This document shows, piece after piece, positions 27,423-36,913 of a stretch of DNA of 64,000 nucleotides. Source of the DNA: Sphingomonas sp. Leaf32 (GTDB lineage: Bacteria; Pseudomonadota; Alphaproteobacteria; Sphingomonadales; Sphingomonadaceae); NCBI RefSeq assembly GCF_001421765.1, contig NZ_LMLA01000013.1:1-64000 (forward strand), in the 5' to 3' direction. Both the position numbers and the translations under genes were made by a program. Position 1 is the first letter of the stretch, and every line of letters starts with the position of its first letter. Below the pieces are notes generated by a model. That model ran no database searches. It saw only the letters and a program-made list of their open reading frames with translations, and was not told the origin of the DNA.

Positions 27423-30400
27423 AGCGTGGGCAGCACGAACAGCGTCAGCAGCGTCGCCGAGATCAGCCCGCCGATGACGACCGTCGCCAGCGGCTTCTGT
27501 ACCTCCGCGCCGGCCCCGCTGGCAAAGGCCATCGGCACGAAACCCAGGCTGGCGACCAGCGCGGTCATCACGACCGGGCGCAATCGCTGGATCGCGCCGG
27601 TCCGCGCCGCTTCGGCCCGGTCCATGCCGGACCGGATCAGGTCCTGCACCGAACTGACCATGACGAGGCCGTTGAGGACCGCGATGCCCGACAATGCGAT
27701 GAACCCCACCGCCGCCGAGATCGAGAAGTCCATGCCGCGCACGAACAGCAGCAGCACGCCGCCCACCAGCGCGAAGGGTACGCCGGTGAACACGATCGCG
27801 GCATCGCGCACCGATCCCAGCGCCCCATAGAGTAGCAGCAGGATGAGTACGAAGCAGGCCGGCACCACCAGTTGGAGCCGCTTGCTGGCGGATTCCAGAT
27901 TCTCGAACTGTCCGCCCCATTCGAGATAGGTGCCCGCCGGCAGGCGCACGCCGCTCGCCACGGCGGCCTGTGCGTCCGCCACGATGCTGCCGACGTCGCG
28001 CCCGCGCACGTTCGCCTGGACGACGACGCGGCGCTTGCCGTTTTCGCGGCCGATCTGGTTCGGTCCGTCGACGACGCCGATGTCTGCGACGCTGGACAGC
28101 GGCACATAGCCGCCGCCGGCGACCGGCACCTGCACCTGTTCGAGCAGCCCCAAATCGGCACGTTCGGCATCCGACAGGCGGATGACGACCGGGAAGCGGC
28201 GGTCGCCCTCGAAGATCATGCCGGACTCGCGACCGCCGAGCGTGGCGGTGATGGTGTCCTGCACGTCCTGCGCAGTGACGCCGAGGCGTGCCATCGCGTC
28301 GCGGTTCACCCGGATGTCGAGCATCGGGAGACCAGTCGTCTGTTCGACCTTCACGTCCACCGCCCCTTTCGTCCGGCGCAGGACGCCGGCGATCTGTTCG
28401 GCGGTGCGGTTCATCGCCACGAAGTCGTCGCCAAAGACCTTCACCGCGATGTCGCCGCGCACCCCGGCGATCAGTTCGTTGAACCGCATCTGGATCGGCT
28501 GCGTGATCTCATAGGCGTTGCCGGGAATCCGGGCGAGGTTGCTTTCCAGCCGCTCGACCAGCGCCGCCTTGTCCAGTTTGGGATCGGGCCATCGGTCGCG
28601 CGGTTTCAGGATGACGAACATGTCGGTCGCGTTGGGCGGCATCGGGTCCGACGCCAGTTCGGCGGTGCCCGTCTTGGAAAAGACGAACCGCACCTCGGGC
28701 TGTTTCGATACCATCCGTTCGATCGGCACCTGCATCGCCTGACTCTGCTGCACCGACGTCGCCGGGATGCGCAGCGCCTGGATCAGCAGGTCGCCCTCAT
28801 CGAGCTGGGGGAGGAACACCTGGCCCAAGGTCGTGAAGGCCAATGCCGCGACGACGAGGCTGGCGAGACCGGCGCCGATGGTGATCGACGGCCGCTGCAT
28901 CGCCTTTCCCAGACCCGGTTCGTAGCGCTGCTTCAGCCACGATATGATCCGCCCGTCCTCCTCGTTCACCTTGCGCGACAGCCATATGGCGATCGCGGCG
29001 GGCACGAAGGTCAGCGACAGGACGAACGCGAAGAGCAGGGCGATGATGACGGTCAGCGCCATCGGCACGAACGTCTTGCCCTCTACGCCGGTAAGGGTCA
29101 GCAGCGGCACATAGACGAGGATGATGATCGCCTGTCCGTAGACCGATGGCCGGATCATCTCCCGCGCAGCGGTCGCGACCGCCTCCAGCCGCTCGCCGAC
29201 GCTCAGCAGGCGACCTTCGTGATGCTGCTTCTCGGCGAGACGCCTGAGCGCATTCTCGACGATGATGACCGCGCCGTCGACGATCAGTCCGAAGTCGAGC
29301 GCCCCGAGCGACATCAGGTTCGCCGACACCCCCAGCCGCAGCATCCCGAATCCGGTCAGCATCATCGTGACGGGAATGACCGCCGCCGCGATCAGCGCGG
29401 CACGGAAGTTGCCGAGCAGCAGGAACAGCACGACGATGACCAGCAGCGCGCCTTCGGACAGGTTCTTCGCCACCGTCTTGATGGTGGAATTGACCAGCGC
29501 GGTGCGATCAAGGACCGGCTGCACCACCACGTCGGGCGGCAGCGAGGCGTTGATCGCCTTCAGCCGGTCGGACACCGCAGTCGCGACGTTGCGGCTGTTC
29601 TCACCGATCCGCATGATCGCGGTGCCGACGACGACTTCGGTACCATTCTCCGACGCGGACCCCATCCGGATCGCCTGCCCGGTACGCACGGTCGCGACCT
29701 GATCGAGCGTAATCGGCACGCCTTCGCGGGTGGCGACGACGGTACGCGCCAGTTCGGTCGCGTTGCGGACCAGCGCGTCCGAGCGCACCGCCAGCCCCTC
29801 GCCATTGCGGTTGACGAAGCCGCCGCCGACGCTGGTGTTGTTCTTTTCCAACGCCGTGCCGAGGTCGGTCAGCGTGATCCCGAGCGACGCCAGCTTCTGG
29901 ACGTCGGGGACGACCAGATATTGCTTGGCATAGCCGCCGATCGAATCGATCCCGGCGACGCCGGGCACGTTCTTCAGCAGCGGCGTGACGATCCAGTCCT
30001 GCGCGGTGCGCAGATAGGTCGCCTTGTCCTCCTCGCTCGTCAGCCGCTCGCCTTCGGGGGTGATGTAGCTGCCATCGGGTTGCTGGCCCGGTTCGCCGGG
30101 GCGGTGCTTGTCGTCCTCGCGATGTTCGAGGCGGACGGTCCACATATAGACTTCGCCGAGGCCCGTCGCGATCGGTCCCATTTCGGGGTTCACGCCATCG
30201 GGCAGGCTTTCGGCCACGCCCTGCAACCGCTCGCCCACCTGCTGGCGGGCGAAGTAGATGTCGGTGGAATCGTCGAACACCGCCGTGATCTGCCCGAAGC
30301 CGTTGCGGCTGAGCGAGCGGGTGTTTTCGAGGCCGGGAATGCCGGCCAGCGCGGTCTCGATCGGGAACGATACCTGTTTCTCGACCAGCTCGGGCGAGAG

Positions 30401-30565
30401 CGCGGGCGCGCGGACGTTGATCTGCACCTGGTTGTTGGTGATGTCCGGCACCGCGTCGATCGGCAGCCGGTAGAGCGAATAGCCGCCGATGACGGCGACG
30501 ATGGCGGTGAGGAGCAGGACGAGCCAGCGCTTGTTCACCGCCCAGTTGACGATATGCGCGATCAT
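27344..30565 (-). CDS. czcA: heavy-metal RND efflux pump, inner-membrane subunit (CzcA family)
   Basis: 1073 residues. Twelve-helix RND transporter with two large periplasmic loops. N terminus MIAHIVNWAVNKRWLVLLLTAIVAVIGGYSLYRLPIDAVPDITNNQVQI is classic for CzcA/CusA. The membrane motif DFGLIVDGAVIIVEN, near residue 405, has the Asp, Asp and Glu of the HME1 group, which exports Zn, Co or Cd by proton antiport; copper/silver pumps differ here, so czcA is preferred. Last gene of the leftward czcCBA run, 4 bp behind czcB. The C terminus overlaps merR on the other strand. Confidence 0.9.
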   Translation of the reverse strand: MIAHIVNWAVNKRWLVLLLTAIVAVIGGYSLYRLPIDAVPDITNNQVQINVRAPALSPELVEKQVSFPIETALAGIPGLENTRSLSRNGFGQITAVFDDSTDIYFARQQVGERLQGVAESLPDGVNPEMGPIATGLGEVYMWTVRLEHREDDKHRPGEPGQQPDGSYITPEGERLTSEEDKATYLRTAQDWIVTPLLKNVPGVAGIDSIGGYAKQYLVVPDVQKLASLGITLTDLGTALEKNNTSVGGGFVNRNGEGLAVRSDALVRNATELARTVVATREGVPITLDQVATVRTGQAIRMGSASENGTEVVVGTAIMRIGENSRNVATAVSDRLKAINASLPPDVVVQPVLDRTALVNSTIKTVAKNLSEGALLVIVVLFLLLGNFRAALIAAAVIPVTMMLTGFGMLRLGVSANLMSLGALDFGLIVDGAVIIVENALRRLAEKQHHEGRLLSVGERLEAVATAAREMIRPSVYGQAIIILVYVPLLTLTGVEGKTFVPMALTVIIALLFAFVLSLTFVPAAIAIWLSRKVNEEDGRIISWLKQRYEPGLGKAMQRPSITIGAGLASLVVAALAFTTLGQVFLPQLDEGDLLIQALRIPATSVQQSQAMQVPIERMVSKQPEVRFVFSKTGTAELASDPMPPNATDMFVILKPRDRWPDPKLDKAALVERLESNLARIPGNAYEITQPIQMRFNELIAGVRGDIAVKVFGDDFVAMNRTAEQIAGVLRRTKGAVDVKVEQTTGLPMLDIRVNRDAMARLGVTAQDVQDTITATLGGRESGMIFEGDRRFPVVIRLSDAERADLGLLEQVQVPVAGGGYVPLSSVADIGVVDGPNQIGRENGKRRVVVQANVRGRDVGSIVADAQAAVASGVRLPAGTYLEWGGQFENLESASKRLQLVVPACFVLILLLLYGALGSVRDAAIVFTGVPFALVGGVLLLFVRGMDFSISAAVGFIALSGIAVLNGLVMVSSVQDLIRSGMDRAEAARTGAIQRLRPVVMTALVASLGFVPMAFASGAGAEVQKPLATVVIGGLISATLLTLFVLPTLYARFGQRAVKVEDEADAATPLSHPA

Positions 30566-30569
30566 GGCA

Positions 30570-31730
30570 TCAATCCTCGTGCGTCGCTTCGCCCTTGCCG
30601 AGTTCGGCTTTCAGGGTGAAGCTGCCGGTGGTGGCGATCTGTTCGCGGCCGGTCAGGCCGGAGCGGATGATGACGGTATCGCCGGCCGCGTCGCCCAGCG
30701 TGACCGGGGTCGCCTGAAACCCCTTGGCCGTGCGGACGAATACGACCGGTTTGCCTTCCACCGTCTGGACTGCCGTCGTCGGGACGCGAACCGCGCTGCC
30801 GCCGCCGCTGCCGCTCAACTGGACCGATGCGGTGACGGGTTCGCCGACGCGCCACTGGCCGCCGCCATTGTCGAGCGTCGCGATGACCGGCACCTGCCGC
30901 GTCTGCGGATCGAGCGCGGGCGACACGAAGCTGATCCGTGCGCTTGCCTGTCGCCCCGGCGCCGTCACCGTGACGATGTTGCCCGGCTTCACCCGGCCGG
31001 CGTCTTCGGGTTTGAGGTTGAGCGCCAGCGACACCCGGCCGAGATCGGCGATGCGATAGAGTTCGCTGTCCGCCGCGACCGTCTGCCCCAGCACGACCGG
31101 CCGGGCGATGACCTGTCCGGCGATCGGCGCGACGATGCCGATCCGGTTCAGCCCACCGCCGCCGCCGCCCGCCGCCGACACCTGGCTCTGGGCCAGGCGG
31201 TAGGCGATGCGTGCCTCGGCCGCGGCGGTGCGCGCGGCGATCAGGTCCTGCTCGGGCGACACGCGTTGCGCGAACAGCCGTTGCTCGCGGGCGAGATTGG
31301 AATTGGCGAGCGCGAGCCGGGCGCGCGATGCCTCGACCTCGCCCTTCAGTTGCGCGGCCTCGCGGCTTTCGATGATCGCGATCGTCTGTCCGCGCCCAAC
31401 CGACTGGCCGAGATTGCGGGTCAGCGCGACGACACGCCCGCCGATCGCGGCCGAGACGACCTGCGTGCCCTCCGGATCGCCCTCGATCGTTGCCGGCAGG
31501 TCGATCGTCCCCGCACCGCCGGTCAGTGGTCGGCCGATCTGGACGCCGGCCGCCGCGATCTGGTCCGCCGTGAGCGTCACCGCGCCTTCGTCGCCATGAT
31601 CGGCTTCGTGACCGTCCGCGCTGGCACCGGGCGCGGCCTCGTCTGCGGCCGGTTCGGTGCTGCCCCCGCAGGCCACGAGCGACAAGGCGAGGGCGAACGG
31701 CAGCACGCCGCCGGTCAGGATGGTCTTCAT
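30570..31730 (-). CDS. czcB: RND efflux periplasmic adaptor lipoprotein (CzcB family)
   Basis: 386 residues. Lipoprotein signal with C21 (LSLVACGG). His/Asp-rich stretch DGHEADHGDEG (about 39-49) could bind metal. Barrel-sandwich, coiled-coil hairpin (about 115-170: ESREAAQLKGEVEASRARLALANSNLAREQRLFAQRVSPEQDL) and beta-barrel domains in the usual order of membrane fusion proteins; a Gly-rich run sits in the middle (AAGGGGGGLNRIGI). It links CzcA to the CzcC channel. ATG overlaps the czcC stop as ATGA. Confidence 0.9.
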   Translation of the reverse strand: MKTILTGGVLPFALALSLVACGGSTEPAADEAAPGASADGHEADHGDEGAVTLTADQIAAAGVQIGRPLTGGAGTIDLPATIEGDPEGTQVVSAAIGGRVVALTRNLGQSVGRGQTIAIIESREAAQLKGEVEASRARLALANSNLAREQRLFAQRVSPEQDLIAARTAAAEARIAYRLAQSQVSAAGGGGGGLNRIGIVAPIAGQVIARPVVLGQTVAADSELYRIADLGRVSLALNLKPEDAGRVKPGNIVTVTAPGRQASARISFVSPALDPQTRQVPVIATLDNGGGQWRVGEPVTASVQLSGSGGGSAVRVPTTAVQTVEGKPVVFVRTAKGFQATPVTLGDAAGDTVIIRSGLTGREQIATTGSFTLKAELGKGEATHED

Positions 31731-33040
31731 CGGTCGGTTCCCCCGGTGGTGATGGTCGGCGCGGGTGCGGTCAGCCGCTCCAGTCGCGCACGGGCATTCT
31801 GGTAATTGGCGAGCGCGTCGATCGCGGCGACGCGGGTTTCGGCGAGCGTGCGTTCTGCATCGAGCAGGTCGAGCTGGCCGAACTTGCCTTCGCGATAACC
31901 GATCCGGGCGATCCGGGCGGCTTCGCTCGCCGCCGCCAGCGCCGGCCCGACGGCGGTGCGCGCAGTCGTCGCCGCATTCGCCGCTTCCGCCTGCGCGTCG
32001 GTGATCGCCTGTTCGACGTCCATCGCCGTCACGCGCCGCAATGCCTCGGTGCGGGTCCGCTCCGCCGTTGCCTGCGCAATGGCGGCGCGGCCGTTGTTGA
32101 ACAGCGGGATCGGCACCGAGACCGCGAACACGGCTGCGGTATCGTTGGTCGCTTCCAGTCGCCGGAGCGCCGGGCCAACATTGAGGTCGGGCACGCGGTT
32201 GGCGCGCGCCAGCCGGATGCCGGCATCGGCGATGGCGAGATCGGCGTCCGCCGCCGCCAGCGCCAGCGTGCCGCTGGTCTGCACCGGTGCGGTCGGGCCG
32301 AAGGTCGCCGGTGGCAACCGGTCGAGCAGGTCTGCGTCGAGCGTACCGTCGATCGGACGACCGAGCCGCCGCGCGAGGTTCGTCCGGGCCGCCTCGGCCA
32401 GCCGGGTCAATCGCTCGACATGGGCGTCGGCGTTGATCCGCGCGACGTCGGCGCGCTGCTGCTCCAGCGGTGAGGCGCGCCCGGCCTGCACACGGACGCC
32501 GGCACCGCGCAGCACCTCGGCCGCGATCCGTGCCTGGTCGCGTGCGGTCACCAGCCGGCGTTCGGCGGCGATCGCCTCGATATAGAGCTGCGTGACCTGC
32601 ACGCGAATATCGGCAGCGACGATCGCGCGCTGCAGTTGCGCGCGCGACAGCTGGGCGTCAGCCACGCCGATGCGTGCGCCGCGCTTACCGCCGAGTTCGA
32701 TCGGGATCGCGACCCCGACCGTCGTCTCGGCGCTCCGCAAGCCTTGGTAAGGACCGGAACCGACGACGTTCTCGACTTGCCCCTGGAACACGGGGTTGGG
32801 GCGCAGCCCGGCCACCGTGCGCGCCGCCTGTGCCGCCTCGACCGAAGCGGTGGCATCTGCTCCCGCCGGTGCGGCCCCGCCGGCGGCCGACACGGCCTCA
32901 TCCAGCGATAAAGTCGGAAGCGGTTGCGTTGCGGTCGGCGTTTCGGACGGAGCGGTCGACTGTGGCGACTGCCCCGGTTGCGCCTGCGCGATCGAAGCGC
33001 AGGACGCCGCGGCCAGCAGGGCCGCGAGCAATGTTTTCAT
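31727..33040 (-). CDS. czcC: RND efflux outer-membrane channel (CzcC, TolC family)
   Basis: 437 residues from the ATG at 33040. Signal peptide about 1-20 (SIAQA), then a low-complexity Pro/Thr/Ser stretch (22-45) and two TolC-type helical repeats: LSLDEAVSAA..., ELGGKRGARIGVADAQLSRAQ and the second half with VPIPLFNNGRAAIAQATAERTR. Homologous to CzcC/CusC-type outer-membrane factors. It is the first gene of the czcCBA unit. The 57-bp gap to the small protein upstream has no obvious promoter, so the two may be co-transcribed. Confidence 0.9.
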   Translation of the reverse strand: MKTLLAALLAAASCASIAQAQPGQSPQSTAPSETPTATQPLPTLSLDEAVSAAGGAAPAGADATASVEAAQAARTVAGLRPNPVFQGQVENVVGSGPYQGLRSAETTVGVAIPIELGGKRGARIGVADAQLSRAQLQRAIVAADIRVQVTQLYIEAIAAERRLVTARDQARIAAEVLRGAGVRVQAGRASPLEQQRADVARINADAHVERLTRLAEAARTNLARRLGRPIDGTLDADLLDRLPPATFGPTAPVQTSGTLALAAADADLAIADAGIRLARANRVPDLNVGPALRRLEATNDTAAVFAVSVPIPLFNNGRAAIAQATAERTRTEALRRVTAMDVEQAITDAQAEAANAATTARTAVGPALAAASEAARIARIGYREGKFGQLDLLDAERTLAETRVAAIDALANYQNARARLERLTAPAPTITTGGTDR

Positions 33041-33097
33041 GGAATATCGATCCTGACAGAACACGTCGGACCGGCGGCTGCCGGTCGGCGGGTATCG

Positions 33098-33466
33098 TCA
33101 GGCGGCCGGCGGCCTCAGCGCGGGATCGACCGGATGCGACGCGATCGCGCTGGCAGGTGCCGGGACCGGACGCAGGGCATCGGCACGGGTCAACGACGAC
33201 AACATATTGCCCGCAGGCATATCGAGCGATTGACCGTGGCAGGTGCCATGATGGTGCGGCATCGCCTGATCGCCATCGCCCTGCGACTGATCGGCATCGC
33301 CGTCGCTATGTACGATCCCGGTGCATTCGATCGTGACCGGCCCCGGAATCTCCCGCGCGTGGACGGCCGCCGTCATCACGAGGGACGAGGCGATCACGAT
33401 CAGCAAGAGGGACCAGAGCCTGAGCAGCATCCTGTACCGCCTAGCCGAAACGGTGTTTAGTGTCAT
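33098..33466 (-). CDS. small exported His/Cys-bearing protein of the czc locus (CzcI-like position)
   Basis: 122 residues; a second ATG at 33430 would give 110. Hydrophobic export signal (LLRLWSLLLIVIASSLVMTAAVHA), one mid-protein Cys and the cluster AMPHHHGTCHG, a plausible metal-binding patch, then a Pro/Ala-rich tail. It is upstream of and co-oriented with czcCBA, the place where czcI or other small periplasmic sensors or metal buffers are found. No family is recognised with certainty. Confidence 0.65.
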   Translation of the reverse strand: MTLNTVSARRYRMLLRLWSLLLIVIASSLVMTAAVHAREIPGPVTIECTGIVHSDGDADQSQGDGDQAMPHHHGTCHGQSLDMPAGNMLSSLTRADALRPVPAPASAIASHPVDPALRPPAA

Positions 33467-33622
33467 CGTTTAACATGCGGCGGTGTGCAGGTAACCGAGT
33501 GCTGAACCCGATAGCTGTCGCCGACGCCGTATTGCGGAACTAATGCACGGCATCTCCATTCCTGACGGCAGCGATATGCCGCGGTGCAAGCGGTAGTCCG
33601 AACTCGATGAAGGGAATGGCCT

Positions 33623-34513
33623 TTGCCGACGTTTTACGAGCTTCCGATCCGCAACGGTGTCGGCCCCGTTCACCTCAACCGGTTCAGGACGCGCATCAAG
33701 CCGCGACCAGGGGTAAAGATGCCCACCGGGCTTGGACTGGCGGAGCTGATGCCCAAGTTCATGGATGCGAAGACGGCGGCGGTTTGGCGAGACGCCGCGC
33801 ATTCCCATCATGGCAGGCCGACGCTGATGTTTCGTGGCGTCGCCCGGGTGCGGCCATTCGCGATGCTTGGTTCGATCCCCCTCCCGCTGCCGGACTGGGT
33901 GCCGGAATCAGTGAAGCGGATCGGCGTTCCGGAAAGTATTCGGGACTGGATGATGCCGGATGTTCATACCGACTCCGTAGGCCTGGTATCGCTGAAGCCT
34001 TCGGCCTTTACCGTGCAGACGCTGCGCCGACGGTTCGAAACGGGCGACGATGCAAAGATCCGCGCGGCGGTGCACATGGCGTTCGTTCTGGCCGCCACAT
34101 CGATACCGCCGCTCGTTGCGCTCATCGCGTTATACGGCCAGCGCCTGTCGAAGCCGCTCGCGGACATCGCCATCGAGATCAATCAGTATCACTTCCTCGC
34201 CGGCCGGCGCTCGTTTCACATGGGTACGGCGGCAGATTTCGGGGAACGGGGCGATCATTGGGTGTTCGAAACCGCAGCGGCGGAACGGTACAGCCATGCC
34301 GTCTTCAAACACACGACGGACTTCGTCATGGGCGGCGCGCATTCGACCGTAACCCCGGTATGGCGTCAGATGGGAGCCAAGGTTGCCAGCGCTTTCGGAA
34401 CCATCATCGGCAGTGTGGAGGACGACTCGAAGGAAGTGGGATCGGTAGCGGCGGTGGCGCGCGATCCGTACTTTCAGAAGATTGCGTCGGATCATGCCGT
34501 CCTGCTTCCGTAA
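33623..34513 (+). CDS. hypothetical protein with one hydrophobic segment
   Basis: 296 residues from a TTG at 33623, supported by AAGGGAA eight bases before it. No family recognised. Visible features: a basic N terminus (FRTRIKPRPGVKMPTG), HSHHG near residue 62, a hydrophobic stretch near 150-170 (AAVHMAFVLAATSIPPLVALIAL), and aromatic/His-rich HWVFETAAAERYSHAVFKHTTDF. Codon bias is normal for the window, while an overlapping frame (33607-34551) is Arg/Gly-rich noise. It stands alone, between the czc locus and the FNT channel gene. Confidence 0.65.
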   Translation: MPTFYELPIRNGVGPVHLNRFRTRIKPRPGVKMPTGLGLAELMPKFMDAKTAAVWRDAAHSHHGRPTLMFRGVARVRPFAMLGSIPLPLPDWVPESVKRIGVPESIRDWMMPDVHTDSVGLVSLKPSAFTVQTLRRRFETGDDAKIRAAVHMAFVLAATSIPPLVALIALYGQRLSKPLADIAIEINQYHFLAGRRSFHMGTAADFGERGDHWVFETAAAERYSHAVFKHTTDFVMGGAHSTVTPVWRQMGAKVASAFGTIIGSVEDDSKEVGSVAAVARDPYFQKIASDHAVLLP

Positions 34514-34566
34514 CGCGCGATAGAGGAGAGGGACGGAGAGAAGCGCTATGATGAGCCATCATGTCT

Positions 34567-35415
34567 TCAAAGTTCCTGACGGACCTGGGCATGGGCCAGA
34601 AGCGCGAACAAGCCGGTCCCGCCAATGATGTTGCCGATCAGGGCAGGCAGGATGATGCCGCCAAGCGCGTATCCGACCGATGCCTCACCGGCCAGGACCA
34701 ACAGCCACGCCTCGCCCGAGCCTGCGACGACATGTGCGAATTTGCCGACCGCGATGAACCACGTGATGAACAGGATTACCCAGAACTCCTGCCCCTTTGC
34801 GGATGGAAGCACCCAAGGGATGGCGGCCATCAGGAATCCGGCCGGGATGCCCATGGCGATCAGTTGTAGCGGTTCGCGCTCGAGAAGATGCCGCGACAGA
34901 TCGAGCATCGCCAGGCGCAGGCCCGGTTCGCCCACCACACCGCTCTCGACCATCAGCGCCACGAGGAACGTGCCGGTCAGATTGGCTACCAGGACGATGA
35001 TCCAGAACCGGGCCAGCCGCCCGAAGTTCGCCAGCGTCGGGTGGGTCGCGACCGGTATCACCGCGGACAGGGTGCTTTCCGTAAACAACTGCATCCGGCC
35101 AAGGATGACGATCAGGAACCCGAGCGTGTATCCGATGCTGGCAACCGCATCCGCCCACGGGGCAGGGGGCAGGGTGTCCGCGATCAGAGCCTGACCCATG
35201 ACGGATGCGCTGATCGCCACGCCGCCGGCCAGCCCGGACCATGCCAGCGAAAGCGCGGGACGCTCCATTTCCTCGTCGCCATGACGCCGGATCACTTCGT
35301 GGGTGACGAGGGCGCTGGCTACCTCGCGGTCCTCGACGTCACGGCGTTCGTCGGGTGACAGGTCGACGTCCTGTTCCCGGGCTTCGACATCATCGGCGCG
35401 GCTGTTCGGTTCCAT
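34567..35415 (-). CDS. formate/nitrite transporter (FNT) family protein
   Basis: 282 residues from the ATG at 35415. A charged cytoplasmic N terminus of about 60 residues (rich in Asp, Glu and Arg) precedes six membrane spans. FNT pattern is seen in SLAWSGLAGGVAISASVMGQAL, LGRMQLFTESTLSAVIPV and the second half FITWFIAVGKFAHVVAGSGEAWLLVL. Bacterial members with a long acidic N-terminal extension near stress genes are common; substrate (formate, nitrite, other small anions) is not clear. It is divergent from the DUF3667 gene with a 196-bp gap that contains no further gene. Confidence 0.87.
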   Translation of the reverse strand: MEPNSRADDVEAREQDVDLSPDERRDVEDREVASALVTHEVIRRHGDEEMERPALSLAWSGLAGGVAISASVMGQALIADTLPPAPWADAVASIGYTLGFLIVILGRMQLFTESTLSAVIPVATHPTLANFGRLARFWIIVLVANLTGTFLVALMVESGVVGEPGLRLAMLDLSRHLLEREPLQLIAMGIPAGFLMAAIPWVLPSAKGQEFWVILFITWFIAVGKFAHVVAGSGEAWLLVLAGEASVGYALGGIILPALIGNIIGGTGLFALLAHAQVRQEL

Positions 35416-35611
35416 CAGGTGCGAACGCTCGACAAACGAGGCAGGTCCGACAACCTGCCGATGCAGGCGGCGATGGACCACCGCGCCGTGACGTTCGGGG
35501 GTCGCACACTGCGCCGTTCTTCACTACACCCTCGCCGACAGACGATTTTGCGCAACGGTTGGACTGCACAGTCAGCAACAATCGAGAATGACCGACCGGG
35601 GGGACGGCAGC

Positions 35612-36739
35612 ATGGACAGTATCGATGATGTAGGGGCGCTGGTGACCGCGGGCATGGCGGCGCGGACGGTGGAACATGCGGGGCAAACCCCCGGTCATGC
35701 CGACGCGCACCATTTGCAGGGCCATGACTGCGCCAATTGCGGCGCGCGGCTGACCGGCGATTATTGCCAGGCCTGTGGCCAGGCTGCGCATCTGCACCGC
35801 GACATGGTCGGCTTCGCGCATGACGTGCTGCACGGCGTGTTCCATTTCGACGGCAAGTTCTGGTCGACGCTGCCGCTGCTGGCCTTTCAGCCCGGCAGGC
35901 TGACGCGCCGCTATATCGACGGCGAACGCGCGAAGTTCGTGACCCCGATGGCGATGTTCCTGTTCTCGGTGTTCCTGATGTTCCTCGTCGTCGGCAACGT
36001 GCCCGGCTGGTTCTCCCCGGACGAGGTCGAGGCGAAGGGCCCGAGCGTCGAGGTGGCGCGGCAGGACATCGCCCAGTCGATCGGCAGGGGGCAGGCGCGG
36101 CTCGACCGGCTTGTCGCCCAGCGCACAACGGTGGCCAGGGCGGGCGGCGACACCGCTCCGATCGACCGGAAGCTGGCCGAGACACGCAACGCACTGCGCG
36201 GGCTGCGCGTCGCCGAACGCTTCATCCCCGGTCAGGCGGCGGATGCGGCCAAGCTGCGGGTCACGTCGCCGTTATTGGGGGCGGCGGCACAGGATCGCAC
36301 CGGCACCTGGCTCCAGCAGAAATTCGACCACGCACGCGAAAACCCCAAACTGCTGTTCTACAAGATGAAGAGCAGCGGGTATAAATATAGCTGGGCGCTG
36401 ATTCCGATGTCGCTGCCGTTCCTGTGGGCCATGTTCGCCTGGCGGCGGCGTTTCGGCCTGTACGACCATGCGGTCTTCGCCACCTATTCGATCGCGTTCA
36501 TGTCGCTGCTCGTGGTGGTGCTGACGCTCGTCGGCTGGACCTTTGGCAGTTTCGGGCGGACGATCGCGTGGGGCGCGCTGTTCCTGGTGCCCCCGGTGCA
36601 CATGTACAAGCAGTTGCGCCATGGCTACGAACTGCGTCGGTTCAGTGCGTTCTGGCGAACCGTCGCATTGCTGCACGTCGTGTCGTTCACGTCGCTCGCG
36701 TTCTTCCTGTTGCTCCTTTCGCTCGGGCTGGCGGACTGA
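35612..36739 (+). CDS. DUF3667 domain membrane protein with zinc ribbon
   Basis: 375 residues from the ATG at 35612, favoured by GGGGGA seven bases before it; an ATG at 35588 is possible. Zinc ribbon CANCGARLTGDYCQACGQ at about 40-57, then the DUF3667 signature (FHFDGKFWSTLPLLAFQPGRLTRRYIDGERAKFVTP), a long charged middle loop and about five membrane spans. Function of the family is unknown. No operon partners: the next gene converges after 174 bp of gene-free sequence. Confidence 0.87.
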   Translation: MDSIDDVGALVTAGMAARTVEHAGQTPGHADAHHLQGHDCANCGARLTGDYCQACGQAAHLHRDMVGFAHDVLHGVFHFDGKFWSTLPLLAFQPGRLTRRYIDGERAKFVTPMAMFLFSVFLMFLVVGNVPGWFSPDEVEAKGPSVEVARQDIAQSIGRGQARLDRLVAQRTTVARAGGDTAPIDRKLAETRNALRGLRVAERFIPGQAADAAKLRVTSPLLGAAAQDRTGTWLQQKFDHARENPKLLFYKMKSSGYKYSWALIPMSLPFLWAMFAWRRRFGLYDHAVFATYSIAFMSLLVVVLTLVGWTFGSFGRTIAWGALFLVPPVHMYKQLRHGYELRRFSAFWRTVALLHVVSFTSLAFFLLLLSLGLAD

Positions 36740-36913
36740 TCGGCTAAGGTTGTGACCCGGAACATCCTTACCGCAGGACCGACTAATGCTTTCGATGTGA
36801 GCGTTGTCCCGACCGGGCCTGCGTTGTTGCGGATGGCGCAATAATCCGGCGGAGTTGCACTATAGGCACGGCAGTGCGTGGAGGCATGGATCACCGCTCG
36901 GTCTTCCGCCATT

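Noticed and set aside
33607..34551. Frame overlapping the orphan gene at 33623
   Set aside because: Arg/Gly-rich with many unlikely residues, while the 33623 frame has balanced composition and a good ribosome site.
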